The notes beneath the pieces are model-generated. The model had not been told where the DNA came from, made no database searches, and saw only the letters and a list, made by a program, of their open reading frames with translations. This document shows, piece after piece, positions 1-7,069 of a stretch of 64,000 bases of DNA; position 1 is the stretch's first letter; each line of letters opens with the position of its first letter. Source of the stretch: an uncultured Roseovarius sp. (lineage in GTDB: Bacteria > Pseudomonadota > Alphaproteobacteria > Rhodobacterales > Rhodobacteraceae); the NCBI GenBank assembly GCA_947503145.1, contig CANNCP010000006.1, positions 124,001 through 188,000 of the forward strand. The letters run 5' to 3'. The translations under genes and the position numbers were made by a program.

Positions 1-2
1 AT

Positions 3-50
3 GTTGCGGAGATCAAGAAAGCGGTTTTCAAACCAAAGCAGAGTGACTAA
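3..50 (+). CDS. possible 3' end of an upstream gene (partial)
   Basis: Frame 3 is open from the window edge for 15 codons to a TAA and reads as a plausible hydrophilic, lysine-rich C-terminus (ends KPKQSD). The overlapping ATG-initiated ORF of 67 codons in frame 1 has poor composition and looks spurious. Nothing identifies the family, and the call rests only on reading-frame composition. Confidence 0.3.
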   Translation, partial: VAEIKKAVFKPKQSD

Positions 51-200
51 GCGTTCCTGCATCTGGTCAGGAACCCGACTTTGCGCGCAAGCGTCCGCGA
101 CACTTGACCGCTGCGTGCCCGTCAATGCCACATTGCGCAACAATGCCGATGCTGAATGCTGTAGAAAAGCGGCAAGTTTGCCAAAGAGGATGCAAGACAC

Positions 201-461
201 ATGAGCGACATTCAGAACAGGGTGATTGCCATTATCGCAGAGCAGGCCGTGCTGGAGCCCGCCGACATCACCATGTCGAGCACGCTCGAAGATCTCGGTA
301 TCGACAGTCTGGGCCTGGTCGAAAGCATATTCGCCATCGAGGAAGAGTTCGACATCAACGTGCCCTTCAATGCCAACGATCCACAAGAGAGCGATTTTGA
401 CATCTCCACAGTGGCGAGTATCGTCGCGGGTATCGGGAACCTGGTGAAAGAGCAGTCGTGA
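201..461 (+). CDS. acyl carrier protein
   Basis: This 86-residue acidic protein has the phosphopantetheine attachment motif GIDSLGLVE, with the carrier serine at residue 36, and the usual four-helix acyl carrier length. It would carry acyl chains as thioesters in the cytoplasm. The stop codon overlaps the GTG start of a ketosynthase, so the two are translationally coupled and probably act together. The housekeeping acpP normally sits beside fabG and fabF; those are absent here, so this is more likely a secondary carrier for a specialised lipid or acylated product. The start ATG has an AAGAGGATG ribosome site upstream. Confidence 0.85.
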   Translation: MSDIQNRVIAIIAEQAVLEPADITMSSTLEDLGIDSLGLVESIFAIEEEFDINVPFNANDPQESDFDISTVASIVAGIGNLVKEQS

Positions 462-1666
462 AACGGGTTGTCATTACCGGCGCAGGCACCATCAACTCTT
501 TGGGGCACGACGTGCCTGCCACACTGGAAGCAATGCGCGAGGGGCGCTGCGGGATCGGGCCGCTGGAATTTCGCGATGTGGAACGCTTGCAGATCCGCAT
601 CGGCGGACAGGTTCGCGGCTATGAGCCCGAGGCGCGCTTTAATCGTCAGCAGCTGTCGCTCTATGACCGGTTCACACAATTCACGCTGATTGCCGCACGC
701 GAAGCAATCGCGCAATCGGGGCTGGAGTTTTCGGGCGAACTGGCGGCGCGCGCAGGCGTGATCCTGGGCAATTCAGGCGGCGGCATGACCACGCTCGACG
801 AAAATTACCGCAGCGTCTACGAAGAGGGCAAGAATCGGGTGCATCCCTTTGTCGTGCCCAAGTTGATGAACAACGCTGCCGCCAGCCATGTGTCGATGGA
901 GTTCAACCTCAAGGGGCCAAGCTTTACCGTGTCGACCGCCTGTGCGTCGTCAAATCACGCGATGGCGCAGGCCTTTCAGATGGTACACGGGGGTGTCACA
1001 CCCGCAATGGTCACTGGCGGCTCAGAATCGATGCTGTGTTTTGGTGGGGTGAAGGCGTGGGAAGGGCTGCGCGTGATGTCCAAGGATGCCTGCCGCCCGT
1101 TTTCCGCGAACCGCAACGGTATGGTTCAGGGCGAGGGTGCCGGCGTCTTTGTCTTCGAGGAATTAGAGCACGCCAAAAAGCGCGGTGCCGAGATTCTGGC
1201 CGAGGTGATCGGCTATGCCATGACCTCGGACGCGGCTGATATCGTGATGCCGTCCAAGCAGGGGGCTTCGCGGGCGATCGCGGGTGCCATGCGGGACGCG
1301 CGGGTGAACCCCGAGGATGTGGGATACATCAATGCTCACGGCACCGGCACGGCGGCCAATGACAAGGTGGAAAGCGCGGCGGTGGCCGACGTGTTCGGCG
1401 CGCATGCGGACAAGCTGATGATTTCATCGACCAAATCCATGCATGGTCACCTGATTGGTGGCACCGGCGCGGTCGAACTGCTGGCCTGTATCATGGCGGT
1501 ACGTGACGGGGTGATCGCGCCGACCATCGGCTATGAAGAGCCAGACCCGGAATGCGCGCTGGATATCGTGCCCAACGTCGCGCGCGATTGCGCCGTCGAT
1601 GTGGCGCTGTCGAACGCTTTTTCCTTTGGCGGGCTCAACGCCGTGATCGCACTGCGCGGGGTCTGA
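458..1666 (+). CDS. beta-ketoacyl-ACP synthase (FabF/KAS II-like)
   Basis: At 402 residues this is a full-length condensing enzyme of the thiolase fold. It should condense an acyl chain with malonyl-ACP, releasing CO2. The active-site cysteine lies in TVSTACASSN (about residue 162), and the two catalytic histidines in NAHGTGT and in MHGHLIGGTGA, giving the Cys-His-His set of KAS I/II. It starts at a GTG overlapping the stop of the acyl carrier gene by four bases. The dedicated ACP partner and lack of other fatty-acid genes suggest a specialised lipid pathway rather than bulk synthesis; the product cannot be named from sequence. Confidence 0.85.
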   Translation: MKRVVITGAGTINSLGHDVPATLEAMREGRCGIGPLEFRDVERLQIRIGGQVRGYEPEARFNRQQLSLYDRFTQFTLIAAREAIAQSGLEFSGELAARAGVILGNSGGGMTTLDENYRSVYEEGKNRVHPFVVPKLMNNAAASHVSMEFNLKGPSFTVSTACASSNHAMAQAFQMVHGGVTPAMVTGGSESMLCFGGVKAWEGLRVMSKDACRPFSANRNGMVQGEGAGVFVFEELEHAKKRGAEILAEVIGYAMTSDAADIVMPSKQGASRAIAGAMRDARVNPEDVGYINAHGTGTAANDKVESAAVADVFGAHADKLMISSTKSMHGHLIGGTGAVELLACIMAVRDGVIAPTIGYEEPDPECALDIVPNVARDCAVDVALSNAFSFGGLNAVIALRGV

Positions 1667-1713
1667 CCCGGCAGGCGGGCGCAAGGAGAGGCTAAGCTTG
1701 TGAAAGATATGTG

Positions 1714-1753
1714 TTCGCAGCCCGGCCCTGAAATACCGGGGCCGGGCTGCGAA
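1714..1753. terminator. strong hairpin between converging genes
   Basis: A perfect 15-bp inverted repeat (TTCGCAGCCCGGCCC and its complement) with a loop of about ten bases lies between the plus-strand ketosynthase and the minus-strand IalB-like gene. It has no clean U tract on either side, so its termination strength is uncertain, but its position fits a bidirectional terminator. Confidence 0.65.
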
Positions 1754-1776
1754 TCTATGTTCTTCAGTCGAGCAGG

Positions 1777-2403
1777 TTACTCGCCAGCCGAAGAAACTGC
1801 GTCAAACCCCTTGGTGAACCCGTTCAGCGACACATTGATACGCACCGTCTGATCCGGCGCCTGAGCTGGCACCAGTGTCAGGGTCGCTTTCGCGCCGCGC
1901 TTGAACGCTGCGATATCCTCTTGGGTAAAGCCGATCTGGGCAATGCAGCCCGACTCGGTGCAAACCCGATAGGGATAGCTCTTGGGGTTACCGCTATCGA
2001 CCGAGATTTTCAGCTCTTCGGTCAGCAAGGTAAAAAGCGGAACGATGATCGTGCCGCCCGCGACCGCTGCGCCTTGGTCTTCGATCTCAAAAATGCTGAA
2101 CTCGGCGACGGGGTTGCCCTGCTCTTCGGTCAGCAGCTGATAGAGCTGACAAGGGTCATTGCCCTCTTGCGCGCGGAAGCAGCGAAGACTCCAGTCACCA
2201 AAAGTCTCCTTGGTGTAGGTCGGGTTTTCGTCTTCGGTGACCTCGCGGCCGGTGGAGAATACAGAGCTGCCCTCGGTTGGGGCTTCGTCAGCTGCAGCCT
2301 CAGGCGGCTCTGACGTTTCGGGCGTGGTGGCCTCCTGGGCCAGCGCCGCGTGCCCGAGGGTGAAGGCCAAGGCAAAGGATAATGTGGTGAGTAATCTGGG
2401 CAT
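1777..2403 (-). CDS. invasion-associated locus B (IalB) family secreted protein
   Basis: The protein of about 208 residues begins with a clear signal peptide (MPRLLTTLSFALAF, cleavage after an AxA near ALAQ), followed by a Pro/Glu/Ala-rich linker and a domain starting at TFGDWSLRC. That start and the paired cysteines (RCF, DPCQLY, RVCTESGC) are typical of IalB-family periplasmic proteins. In Bartonella the family is linked to erythrocyte invasion; in free-living alphaproteobacteria its role is unknown. I chose the second methionine, which directly precedes the signal peptide, over the ORF-track start at 2421. Downstream lies the hairpin at 1714-1753. Confidence 0.8.
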   Translation of the reverse strand: MPRLLTTLSFALAFTLGHAALAQEATTPETSEPPEAAADEAPTEGSSVFSTGREVTEDENPTYTKETFGDWSLRCFRAQEGNDPCQLYQLLTEEQGNPVAEFSIFEIEDQGAAVAGGTIIVPLFTLLTEELKISVDSGNPKSYPYRVCTESGCIAQIGFTQEDIAAFKRGAKATLTLVPAQAPDQTVRINVSLNGFTKGFDAVSSAGE

Positions 2404-2582
2404 ATCGTTCCCGTCTATCATGTAAAGTCAGAGGCGATCTAACATGTCGTGCCGCCACTGTCAGTGAATAAATCGCAGACAGCGTAACGCTGCAAGGTGG
2501 AATTCCGCAGCTGGGCTGGCGCAGACCGAAATGGGCAGGGATGCGCCGGGCCGGGCCGGTGCGGATGACAACAGAGATCACA

Positions 2583-2651
2583 TAAAAGAAAGGGGCCAAA
2601 GTGGCCCCTCTCCATGTCTTCTCCCTGCCGGACTCGGCCGACCTCATATGG
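2583..2651 (-). ncRNA. candidate small RNA 2 (terminated transcript upstream of ialB-like gene)
   Basis: On the minus strand a GC-rich hairpin (AGGGGCC, 5-base loop, GGCCCCT; 2591-2609) is followed by TTCTTTT, an intrinsic terminator. No coding gene lies upstream of it on this strand. About 70 bases upstream is a plausible promoter (2658-2686). A small internal stem GCCG-AGTC-CGGC is also present. It could instead be an attenuator in the leader of the IalB-like gene about 180 bases downstream. Confidence 0.35.
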
Positions 2652-2657
2652 GACCAA

Positions 2658-2686
2658 ACGCTAGGACAGATCGAAAAACACGTCAA
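2658..2686 (-). promoter_or_regulatory. candidate promoter for small RNA 2
   Basis: On the minus strand TTGACG and TAGCGT are separated by 17 bases. The -35 is close to consensus and the -10 is weak. It is supported mainly by its position about 70 bases upstream of the terminator at 2591-2609. Confidence 0.35.
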
Positions 2687-2713
2687 CAGTCAAAATAAGG
2701 CGGCTTTGCTGCA

Positions 2714-2800
2714 GAAAAAGGGCCGCACCCGAAGGCGCGGCCAGTCTGACAGGGAGGAAATCACCCCAGGCCACCAAGAGGACATGTGGCGCTGGGGCCG
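2714..2800 (-). ncRNA. candidate small RNA 1 (structured, with intrinsic terminator)
   Basis: On the minus strand the order is a TATAAA box (2802-2807), a stem-loop pairing CCCCA..GCCAC with GTGGC..TGGGG (2764-2797), a single-stranded linker containing UUUCCUCCCU, then a terminator hairpin GGCCGC..GCGGCC (2721-2742) with five U. This is the usual architecture of a trans-acting small RNA of about 85 nt. The pyrimidine linker resembles an anti-Shine-Dalgarno seed. The -35 region is weak, and no coding gene lies upstream on this strand. Confidence 0.45.
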
Positions 2801-2873
2801 TTTTATACTGGCGGGCATTGGTTAAATTAGTATGGTCAACCCGCACAATCGGACGCAGTCAAGGGGCAGAGTA

Positions 2874-4415
2874 TTGAAAAACAATATCTTTATCGGCGGC
2901 GGTGGGCCGGATTACGGCGAAAAGCAGGGGTTGCGCCTGGACTATGCCAACCGTCACGGGCTGATCGCAGGCGCCACCGGCACCGGCAAGACGGTGACGC
3001 TGCAGATCCTGGCCGAGGGGTTTTCGGCAGCGGGCGTTCCGGTTTTCCTGTCAGACGTAAAGGGTGATCTGTCGGGACTGGCCGAAGCAGGCAATGCTGA
3101 TTTCAAACTGCACGAGGCGTTCGCCAGCCGTGCCGCCACGATCGGTTTTACCGATTATCGTTACGAGGCATTTCCCGTCACCTTCTGGGATCTGTTCGGC
3201 CAGCAGGGCCACCCGGTGCGCACCACCGTGGCCGAGATGGGACCGTTGCTGCTGAGTCGGTTGATGAACCTGACCGAAGCGCAGGAAGGCATCATGAACA
3301 TCGCCTTTCGCGTCTCTGACGAAGAGGGCATGCCGCTGCTTGACCTGAAGGACCTGCAGGCGCTGCTGGTCTGGGTCGGCGAAAACCGCGATTCCCTGTC
3401 GCTGCGCTATGGCAATGTCTCGCCGCAATCGGTGGGCGCAATCCAACGCCAGTTGATGGTGTTGGAAAATCAAGGCGGCGCGGCGCTTTTTGGCGAACCG
3501 GCGCTGGATCTGGCCGATCTGATGCAGTCCGATCCGGACGGGCGAGGGCGGATTAATATTCTGGCCTCCGACAAGCTGATGAGCGCGCCGCGCCTCTATG
3601 CCACTTTTCTGCTGTGGCTGTTGTCCGAACTCTTTGAGACGCTGCCAGAGGTGGGCGACCCGGACAAACCCAAGCTGGTCTTTTTCTTTGACGAGGCACA
3701 TCTGTTGTTTGACGATGCACCCAAGGCGCTGGTGGATAAGGTCGAACAGGTCGCGCGCCTGATCCGCTCCAAGGGGGTCGGCGTCTATTTCATCACCCAG
3801 AACCCCGATGACGTTCCTCAGGACATCCTCGGGCAATTGGGCAACCGTGTGCAGCATGCGCTGCGGGCCTTTACTGCGCGCGACCGCAAGGCGCTGAACC
3901 GCGCCGCCGAGACCTACCGGCCCAATTCCCGGTTCAGCACCGTTGATGCGATCCGCGATGTGGGCGTGGGGGAGGCCGTGACCTCGATGCTGGAGAAGAA
4001 GGGTGCGCCGGGTATCGTCGAGCGCACGCTGATCCGGCCCCCATCATCGAAGCTTGGCCCGATTGATCCGGCGCAACGCAAGCGCGTCATTGCGGCATCG
4101 CCCATCGCGGGCAAATACGAGACGCTGATCGACCGCCGCTCTGCTTATGAGATTCTCAAGAGCCGGGCAGAGGCTGCCGCGCAAGAGGCCCAAACCGCCG
4201 AAGATCAGTCAGAGGAGCAAAGCACGGCGGAACGCGAATTCAACGCCGGACGGCGCTATTCGGGCAAACGCGTCAGCCGCTCGTCTTCGCGCGATGAGGG
4301 GTTTGGTACGCAGTTCGGCAAGGCCATCAGCGGTGCCGTGATCAAGGAGATGAAGGGCACGACCGGGCGGCGGATCGTACGCGGTATCCTGGGCGGATTA
4401 TTCAAGGGGCGCTGA
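2874..4415 (+). CDS. HerA-like ATPase, DUF853 family
   Basis: This P-loop ATPase of about 513 residues has Walker A GATGTGKT near the N-terminus, Walker B FFFDEAHLLF in the middle, and a downstream RSKGVGVYFITQNPDD block typical of the HerA/FtsK-related DUF853 (YjgR) family. The C-terminal quarter is a charged, low-complexity segment ending in a basic, glycine-rich tail (GRRIVRGILGGLFKGR). I prefer the TTG start at 2874, giving (M)KNNIFIGGGGPDYGEKQG right after an AGGGGCAG ribosome site; the ATG at 2832 would add 14 residues that do not look like the family. The cellular role of the family is unsettled. Confidence 0.85.
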   Translation: MKNNIFIGGGGPDYGEKQGLRLDYANRHGLIAGATGTGKTVTLQILAEGFSAAGVPVFLSDVKGDLSGLAEAGNADFKLHEAFASRAATIGFTDYRYEAFPVTFWDLFGQQGHPVRTTVAEMGPLLLSRLMNLTEAQEGIMNIAFRVSDEEGMPLLDLKDLQALLVWVGENRDSLSLRYGNVSPQSVGAIQRQLMVLENQGGAALFGEPALDLADLMQSDPDGRGRINILASDKLMSAPRLYATFLLWLLSELFETLPEVGDPDKPKLVFFFDEAHLLFDDAPKALVDKVEQVARLIRSKGVGVYFITQNPDDVPQDILGQLGNRVQHALRAFTARDRKALNRAAETYRPNSRFSTVDAIRDVGVGEAVTSMLEKKGAPGIVERTLIRPPSSKLGPIDPAQRKRVIAASPIAGKYETLIDRRSAYEILKSRAEAAAQEAQTAEDQSEEQSTAEREFNAGRRYSGKRVSRSSSRDEGFGTQFGKAISGAVIKEMKGTTGRRIVRGILGGLFKGR

Positions 4416-4460
4416 CGGCGGGCCGTCCCGTGATGCGCGTGTAATCCGGTTCAAAAGCAA

Positions 4461-4567
4461 AAGCATTCCGCCTTGGACCGAGGCAATCAGGTAAGGTGGA
4501 ATGCGTGCAACGCTGATATGTATCGCTACATTCCGCGAAAAGCCGTGATTCAGGTTTTTCGCGGAAC
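4461..4567 (-). repeat. composite palindromic intergenic repeat, copy A
   Basis: Read on the minus strand this block aligns by eye with 26044-26151 at roughly 80-87% identity. It holds two palindromic modules: one built on CGCGAAAA..TTTTCGCG, and one built on ATTCC(G/A)CCTT. A conserved spacer (AGCGATA..GTTGCACGC) joins them. It lies between the HerA-like gene and a small membrane-protein gene that converge here. Confidence 0.8.
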
Positions 4568-4584
4568 GCCTCAGGGCAGGGCGC

Positions 4585-4788
4585 TCAGCCGCCCGCACCC
4601 ATCGCGGCCCCCAGAATCAATGCGACCGTCAGCAGCGCCAGCATCCCATGCATGTCCTCATTGCTGTTCTGAACCGCGTCGGCGGCCACCACCCGGGATT
4701 CCACAACCGGATCGGCAAGGCTGCCGGAGACAGCCGGAGAGGCGGCAAGCGCCAGCAAACAGCCCGATGCAAGAATAAGATTTTTCAC
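4585..4788 (-). CDS. small secreted or membrane protein of unknown function
   Basis: This protein of about 67 residues has an N-terminal hydrophobic signal-type segment (KNLILASGCLLALAASPAVSG), a short polar middle, and a C-terminal hydrophobic stretch ending in small residues (MLALLTVALILGAAMGAGG). It could be a periplasmic or inner-membrane small protein. I prefer the GTG at 4788, which has a GGTGGGA ribosome-site-like stretch upstream, over the ATG at 4806. It is monocistronic, divergent from the HU-like gene, and matches no family I recognise. Confidence 0.55.
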   Translation of the reverse strand: MKNLILASGCLLALAASPAVSGSLADPVVESRVVAADAVQNSNEDMHGMLALLTVALILGAAMGAGG

Positions 4789-4923
4789 AATAGCCCATCC
4801 CACCATTAGAAATCCATATCGCGATACTACCCATACACCTGCCGTAACGTCAACGGATGGCTAGCTATTCCGGGGCATTGCCGATAATCTGTTTCCAGAG
4901 CAGAAACAATAGAGGTACAGGCA

Positions 4924-5406
4924 ATGACTACCCACGAAAAATCGACCGACGATGGCGCAGCAGGCGTGAAGGCACCGTCCCGCTCCAAGAATCCGAAACC
5001 GCCCGCCAAGACACGGTTGAACCCCGGTGTGCCCAAGCCGCCCAGCGCAAAGACGACCAAGCGCATACCGGCCACGGAAGCTGTCGCTGCGGCACCCGAA
5101 GCCGTGTCGGCTGTGCCTGCAGCGGACCTTGAGATGAAAAAGCAGGAACTGCTGACCAGGGTCGTTGAACGCTCTGAAATCAAAAAGAAATACGCAAAAC
5201 CGGTCGTAGAGGCGATGATTGCCGTTCTCGGCGAGGCGCTGGCCGAAGGGCGCGGACTCAACCTGCCACCGCTGGGCAAGCTCAAGCTCAACCGGGTCAA
5301 GGAAACGCCTGCGGCGCGGATCATTGTCGCCAAGATTCGCCAGAATAAACCGAATGTGGCCGACGCATCCGATGTGAAAGAGAGTATTGCAGACGCCACC
5401 GAGTGA
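4924..5406 (+). CDS. HU-like DNA-binding protein with long basic N-terminal tail
   Basis: Of 160 residues, the first 70 or so form a Lys/Pro/Ala-rich low-complexity tail. From about residue 71 the protein matches the HU/IHF fold: MKKQELLTRVVERSEI, the helix VVEAMIAVLGEALAEGRGL, then LPPLGKLKLNRVKE. It should bind DNA as a dimer in the nucleoid. The RNPxTG stretch at the tip of the DNA-bending arm is missing, and the segment after LKLNRVKE is short, so DNA bending may differ from classical HU. It ends just before the tRNA-Val gene. Confidence 0.8.
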   Translation: MTTHEKSTDDGAAGVKAPSRSKNPKPPAKTRLNPGVPKPPSAKTTKRIPATEAVAAAPEAVSAVPAADLEMKKQELLTRVVERSEIKKKYAKPVVEAMIAVLGEALAEGRGLNLPPLGKLKLNRVKETPAARIIVAKIRQNKPNVADASDVKESIADATE

Positions 5407-5424
5407 CGCTAGAAAGCGCCCGGC

Positions 5425-5499
5425 GGGTGATTAGCTCAGTGGTAGAGCGCTTCGTTCACATCGAAGATGTCAGGAGTTCAAATCTCTTATCACCCACCA
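5425..5499 (+). tRNA. tRNA-Val (anticodon CAC)
   Basis: A full cloverleaf is visible: acceptor GGGTGAT/ATCACCC, D arm AGCTCAGTGGTAGAGC, anticodon stem CTTCG/CGAAG with loop TTCACAT giving CAC, T loop TTCAAAT, and an encoded CCA. It reads GUG codons. Confidence 0.95.
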
Positions 5500-5593
5500 A
5501 AGACGCTTTGCAGATATGCCCGGAGTGTCCTTGAACGTGCCTATCTTCGCGATGGGTCACAGTTCGTTTCAATCACCACGAAGGTGCTGACTC

Positions 5594-6163
5594 TTGTCTG
5601 ATTACCCCGACATCTGGTTTCTGCGGCATGGCGAAACGGTGTGGAATCGCGAGGGGCGCATTCAAGGACACCGCGATTCCGATCTGACGGCGCGGGGGCG
5701 CGCGCAGGCGGCGCAACAGGCCGTGCTTGTCGCGCCGGTCGTGCCGCGCGTTTTGGCGGCTGGCGGGGCAATTCACGTCTCGCCGCTGGGACGTGCACGG
5801 GCGACGGCCGAGATTGCCATGCCAGGAATGACTTTTGAAATTGATCCGGACCTGGCCGAGGTAAGGACCGGCGCCTGGGAAGGCTGCCTGAAAGCGGACC
5901 TGCCGCAAGCCGGGACCGATCTGGACATCTATGCCGCCGCGCCGGACGGCGAGGGATTCGATATTCTCGAAGCGCGGGTGCGCCGGTTTCTGGACGGGCT
6001 GAATGCGCCTGCCATTGTCGTCTCTCACGGGCTTCTGGGGCAGGTAATGCGGGGGCTGATCTGCGGTCTTGACCGTGCCGCAATGGCCAGACTTCCAAAT
6101 CGCCAGGGATGCGTGTTCCTGTTGCGCGGAGGCAAAGAGACGCTGCTGGAAGCAAAGACGTAG
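5594..6163 (+). CDS. histidine phosphatase family protein (phosphoglycerate mutase-like)
   Basis: The 189-residue protein carries the phosphohistidine motif FLRHGETVWN at residues 9-18. A second arginine-bearing block is SPLGRARATAE, the acid residue is in EVRTGAWEG, and the second catalytic histidine is in VVSHGLLGQVMRG. It is a broad-specificity phosphatase/mutase of the branch that includes CobC and PhoE-like enzymes; the substrate cannot be inferred. Translation probably begins at TTG 5594, since no ATG precedes the RHG motif. It is a single gene between two tRNA-Val genes. Confidence 0.8.
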   Translation: MSDYPDIWFLRHGETVWNREGRIQGHRDSDLTARGRAQAAQQAVLVAPVVPRVLAAGGAIHVSPLGRARATAEIAMPGMTFEIDPDLAEVRTGAWEGCLKADLPQAGTDLDIYAAAPDGEGFDILEARVRRFLDGLNAPAIVVSHGLLGQVMRGLICGLDRAAMARLPNRQGCVFLLRGGKETLLEAKT

Positions 6164-6246
6164 GGCCGCGCGCCAGCCAGACAATTCCGGGAAAGGCACG
6201 CACCCTCTTGCGCGACTTTGCGCACCCGGTTAAGAGGCGCATGGCA

Positions 6247-6322
<76 letters not shown>

Positions 6323-6545
6323 TACAACCCCTTGCGCGGCAAGAGGCCCCGTTCCCCCAGAAAACACCCACAACCAGTAACGAGCGGGTCAGCCGACTCC
6401 GATCGGTTTTCTGCGTTCTGCGGGCAATATCGCGCGGCACCGACGCAATACCGACATTTTCCCGTTGCGATGCCAACCTCTGTGCTTGACGGCGCAGCGC
6501 ACCCCTACTAAACCCTGCTGACGCTCTGATCAGAGCGTGCAGTGG

Positions 6546-6622
6546 GCGGTTGTAGCTCAGTTGGTTAGAGTACCGGCCTGTCACGCCGGGGGTCGCGGGT
6601 TCGAGTCCCGTCAACCGCGCCA
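6546..6622 (+). tRNA. tRNA-Asp (anticodon GTC), copy 1
   Basis: The acceptor is GCGGTTG/CAACCGC, and the anticodon stem CCGGC/GCCGG holds loop CTGTCAC (GTC). T loop TTCGAGT and encoded CCA are present. It is identical over all 77 bases to the copy at 6772. The roughly 220 bp between the tRNA-Val gene and this gene show no feature. Confidence 0.95.
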
Positions 6623-6771
6623 CCGCTGCATTTTCAGGCGTTCGAATGCTTGCCCCAGCGGCAATGCACGCCGCGCCAGACGCACCATCCGAAAATAGCG
6701 CGACGACATGGGTGTTTCTGCACTTTGGGGCATTGACTGGCCCGCGCGCTTGGCCTAATCCCCCCTCACGC

Positions 6772-6848
6772 GCGGTTGTAGCTCAGTTGGTTAGAGTACC
6801 GGCCTGTCACGCCGGGGGTCGCGGGTTCGAGTCCCGTCAACCGCGCCA
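6772..6848 (+). tRNA. tRNA-Asp (anticodon GTC), copy 2
   Basis: This is an exact duplicate of the tRNA-Asp gene at 6546-6622, including the CCA end. The 149-bp spacer between the copies contains no convincing gene. Confidence 0.95.
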
Positions 6849-6876
6849 CTATCCCCACTCTCGTCCCGAACAAACC

Positions 6877-7059
6877 TCAGGGTTTATAGCCGCGATGCAC
6901 ATCGCGGTCCGGTGTAAGCGCCTCTGGCCAGCCGTAGAAATGCTCGAACGCGGCCAGCGCGAGACATACAACGACGATTGCCAGGACGAACATGACCTTG
7001 CGGGCACTGGGCGGGTTCTGCGCCCAGCGGGCCATCTTGAGCAGCCAGCGGGTATTCAT
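6877..7059 (-). CDS. small single-pass membrane protein
   Basis: The 60-residue protein has a basic N-terminus (MNTRWLLKMARWAQNPPSARK), one transmembrane helix (VMFVLAIVVVCLALAAFEHF) and a short C-terminal tail (GWPEALTPDRDVHRGYKP). It begins 10 bases after the hpt stop codon, so it is probably co-transcribed and coupled with hpt. I know no function. The aromatic C-terminus and compact design look like a real, conserved small protein rather than a chance ORF; the ORF track merges it into a longer frame. Confidence 0.65.
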   Translation of the reverse strand: MNTRWLLKMARWAQNPPSARKVMFVLAIVVVCLALAAFEHFYGWPEALTPDRDVHRGYKP

Positions 7060-7069
7060 GACGAGGGAA

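Noticed and set aside
1-204. 67-codon ATG ORF at the window start
   Set aside because: Composition is rich in Arg, Cys and Ser in an order typical of an off-frame reading, and it overlaps a better frame-3 tail. The true gene start is the ACP at 201.
2439-2657. Minus-strand ORF of 72 codons inside the 410-bp gap
   Set aside because: It crosses a terminator hairpin and has no family similarity; the local GGGAGAAGACATG looks like a ribosome site by chance. The sRNA/leader explanation fits better.
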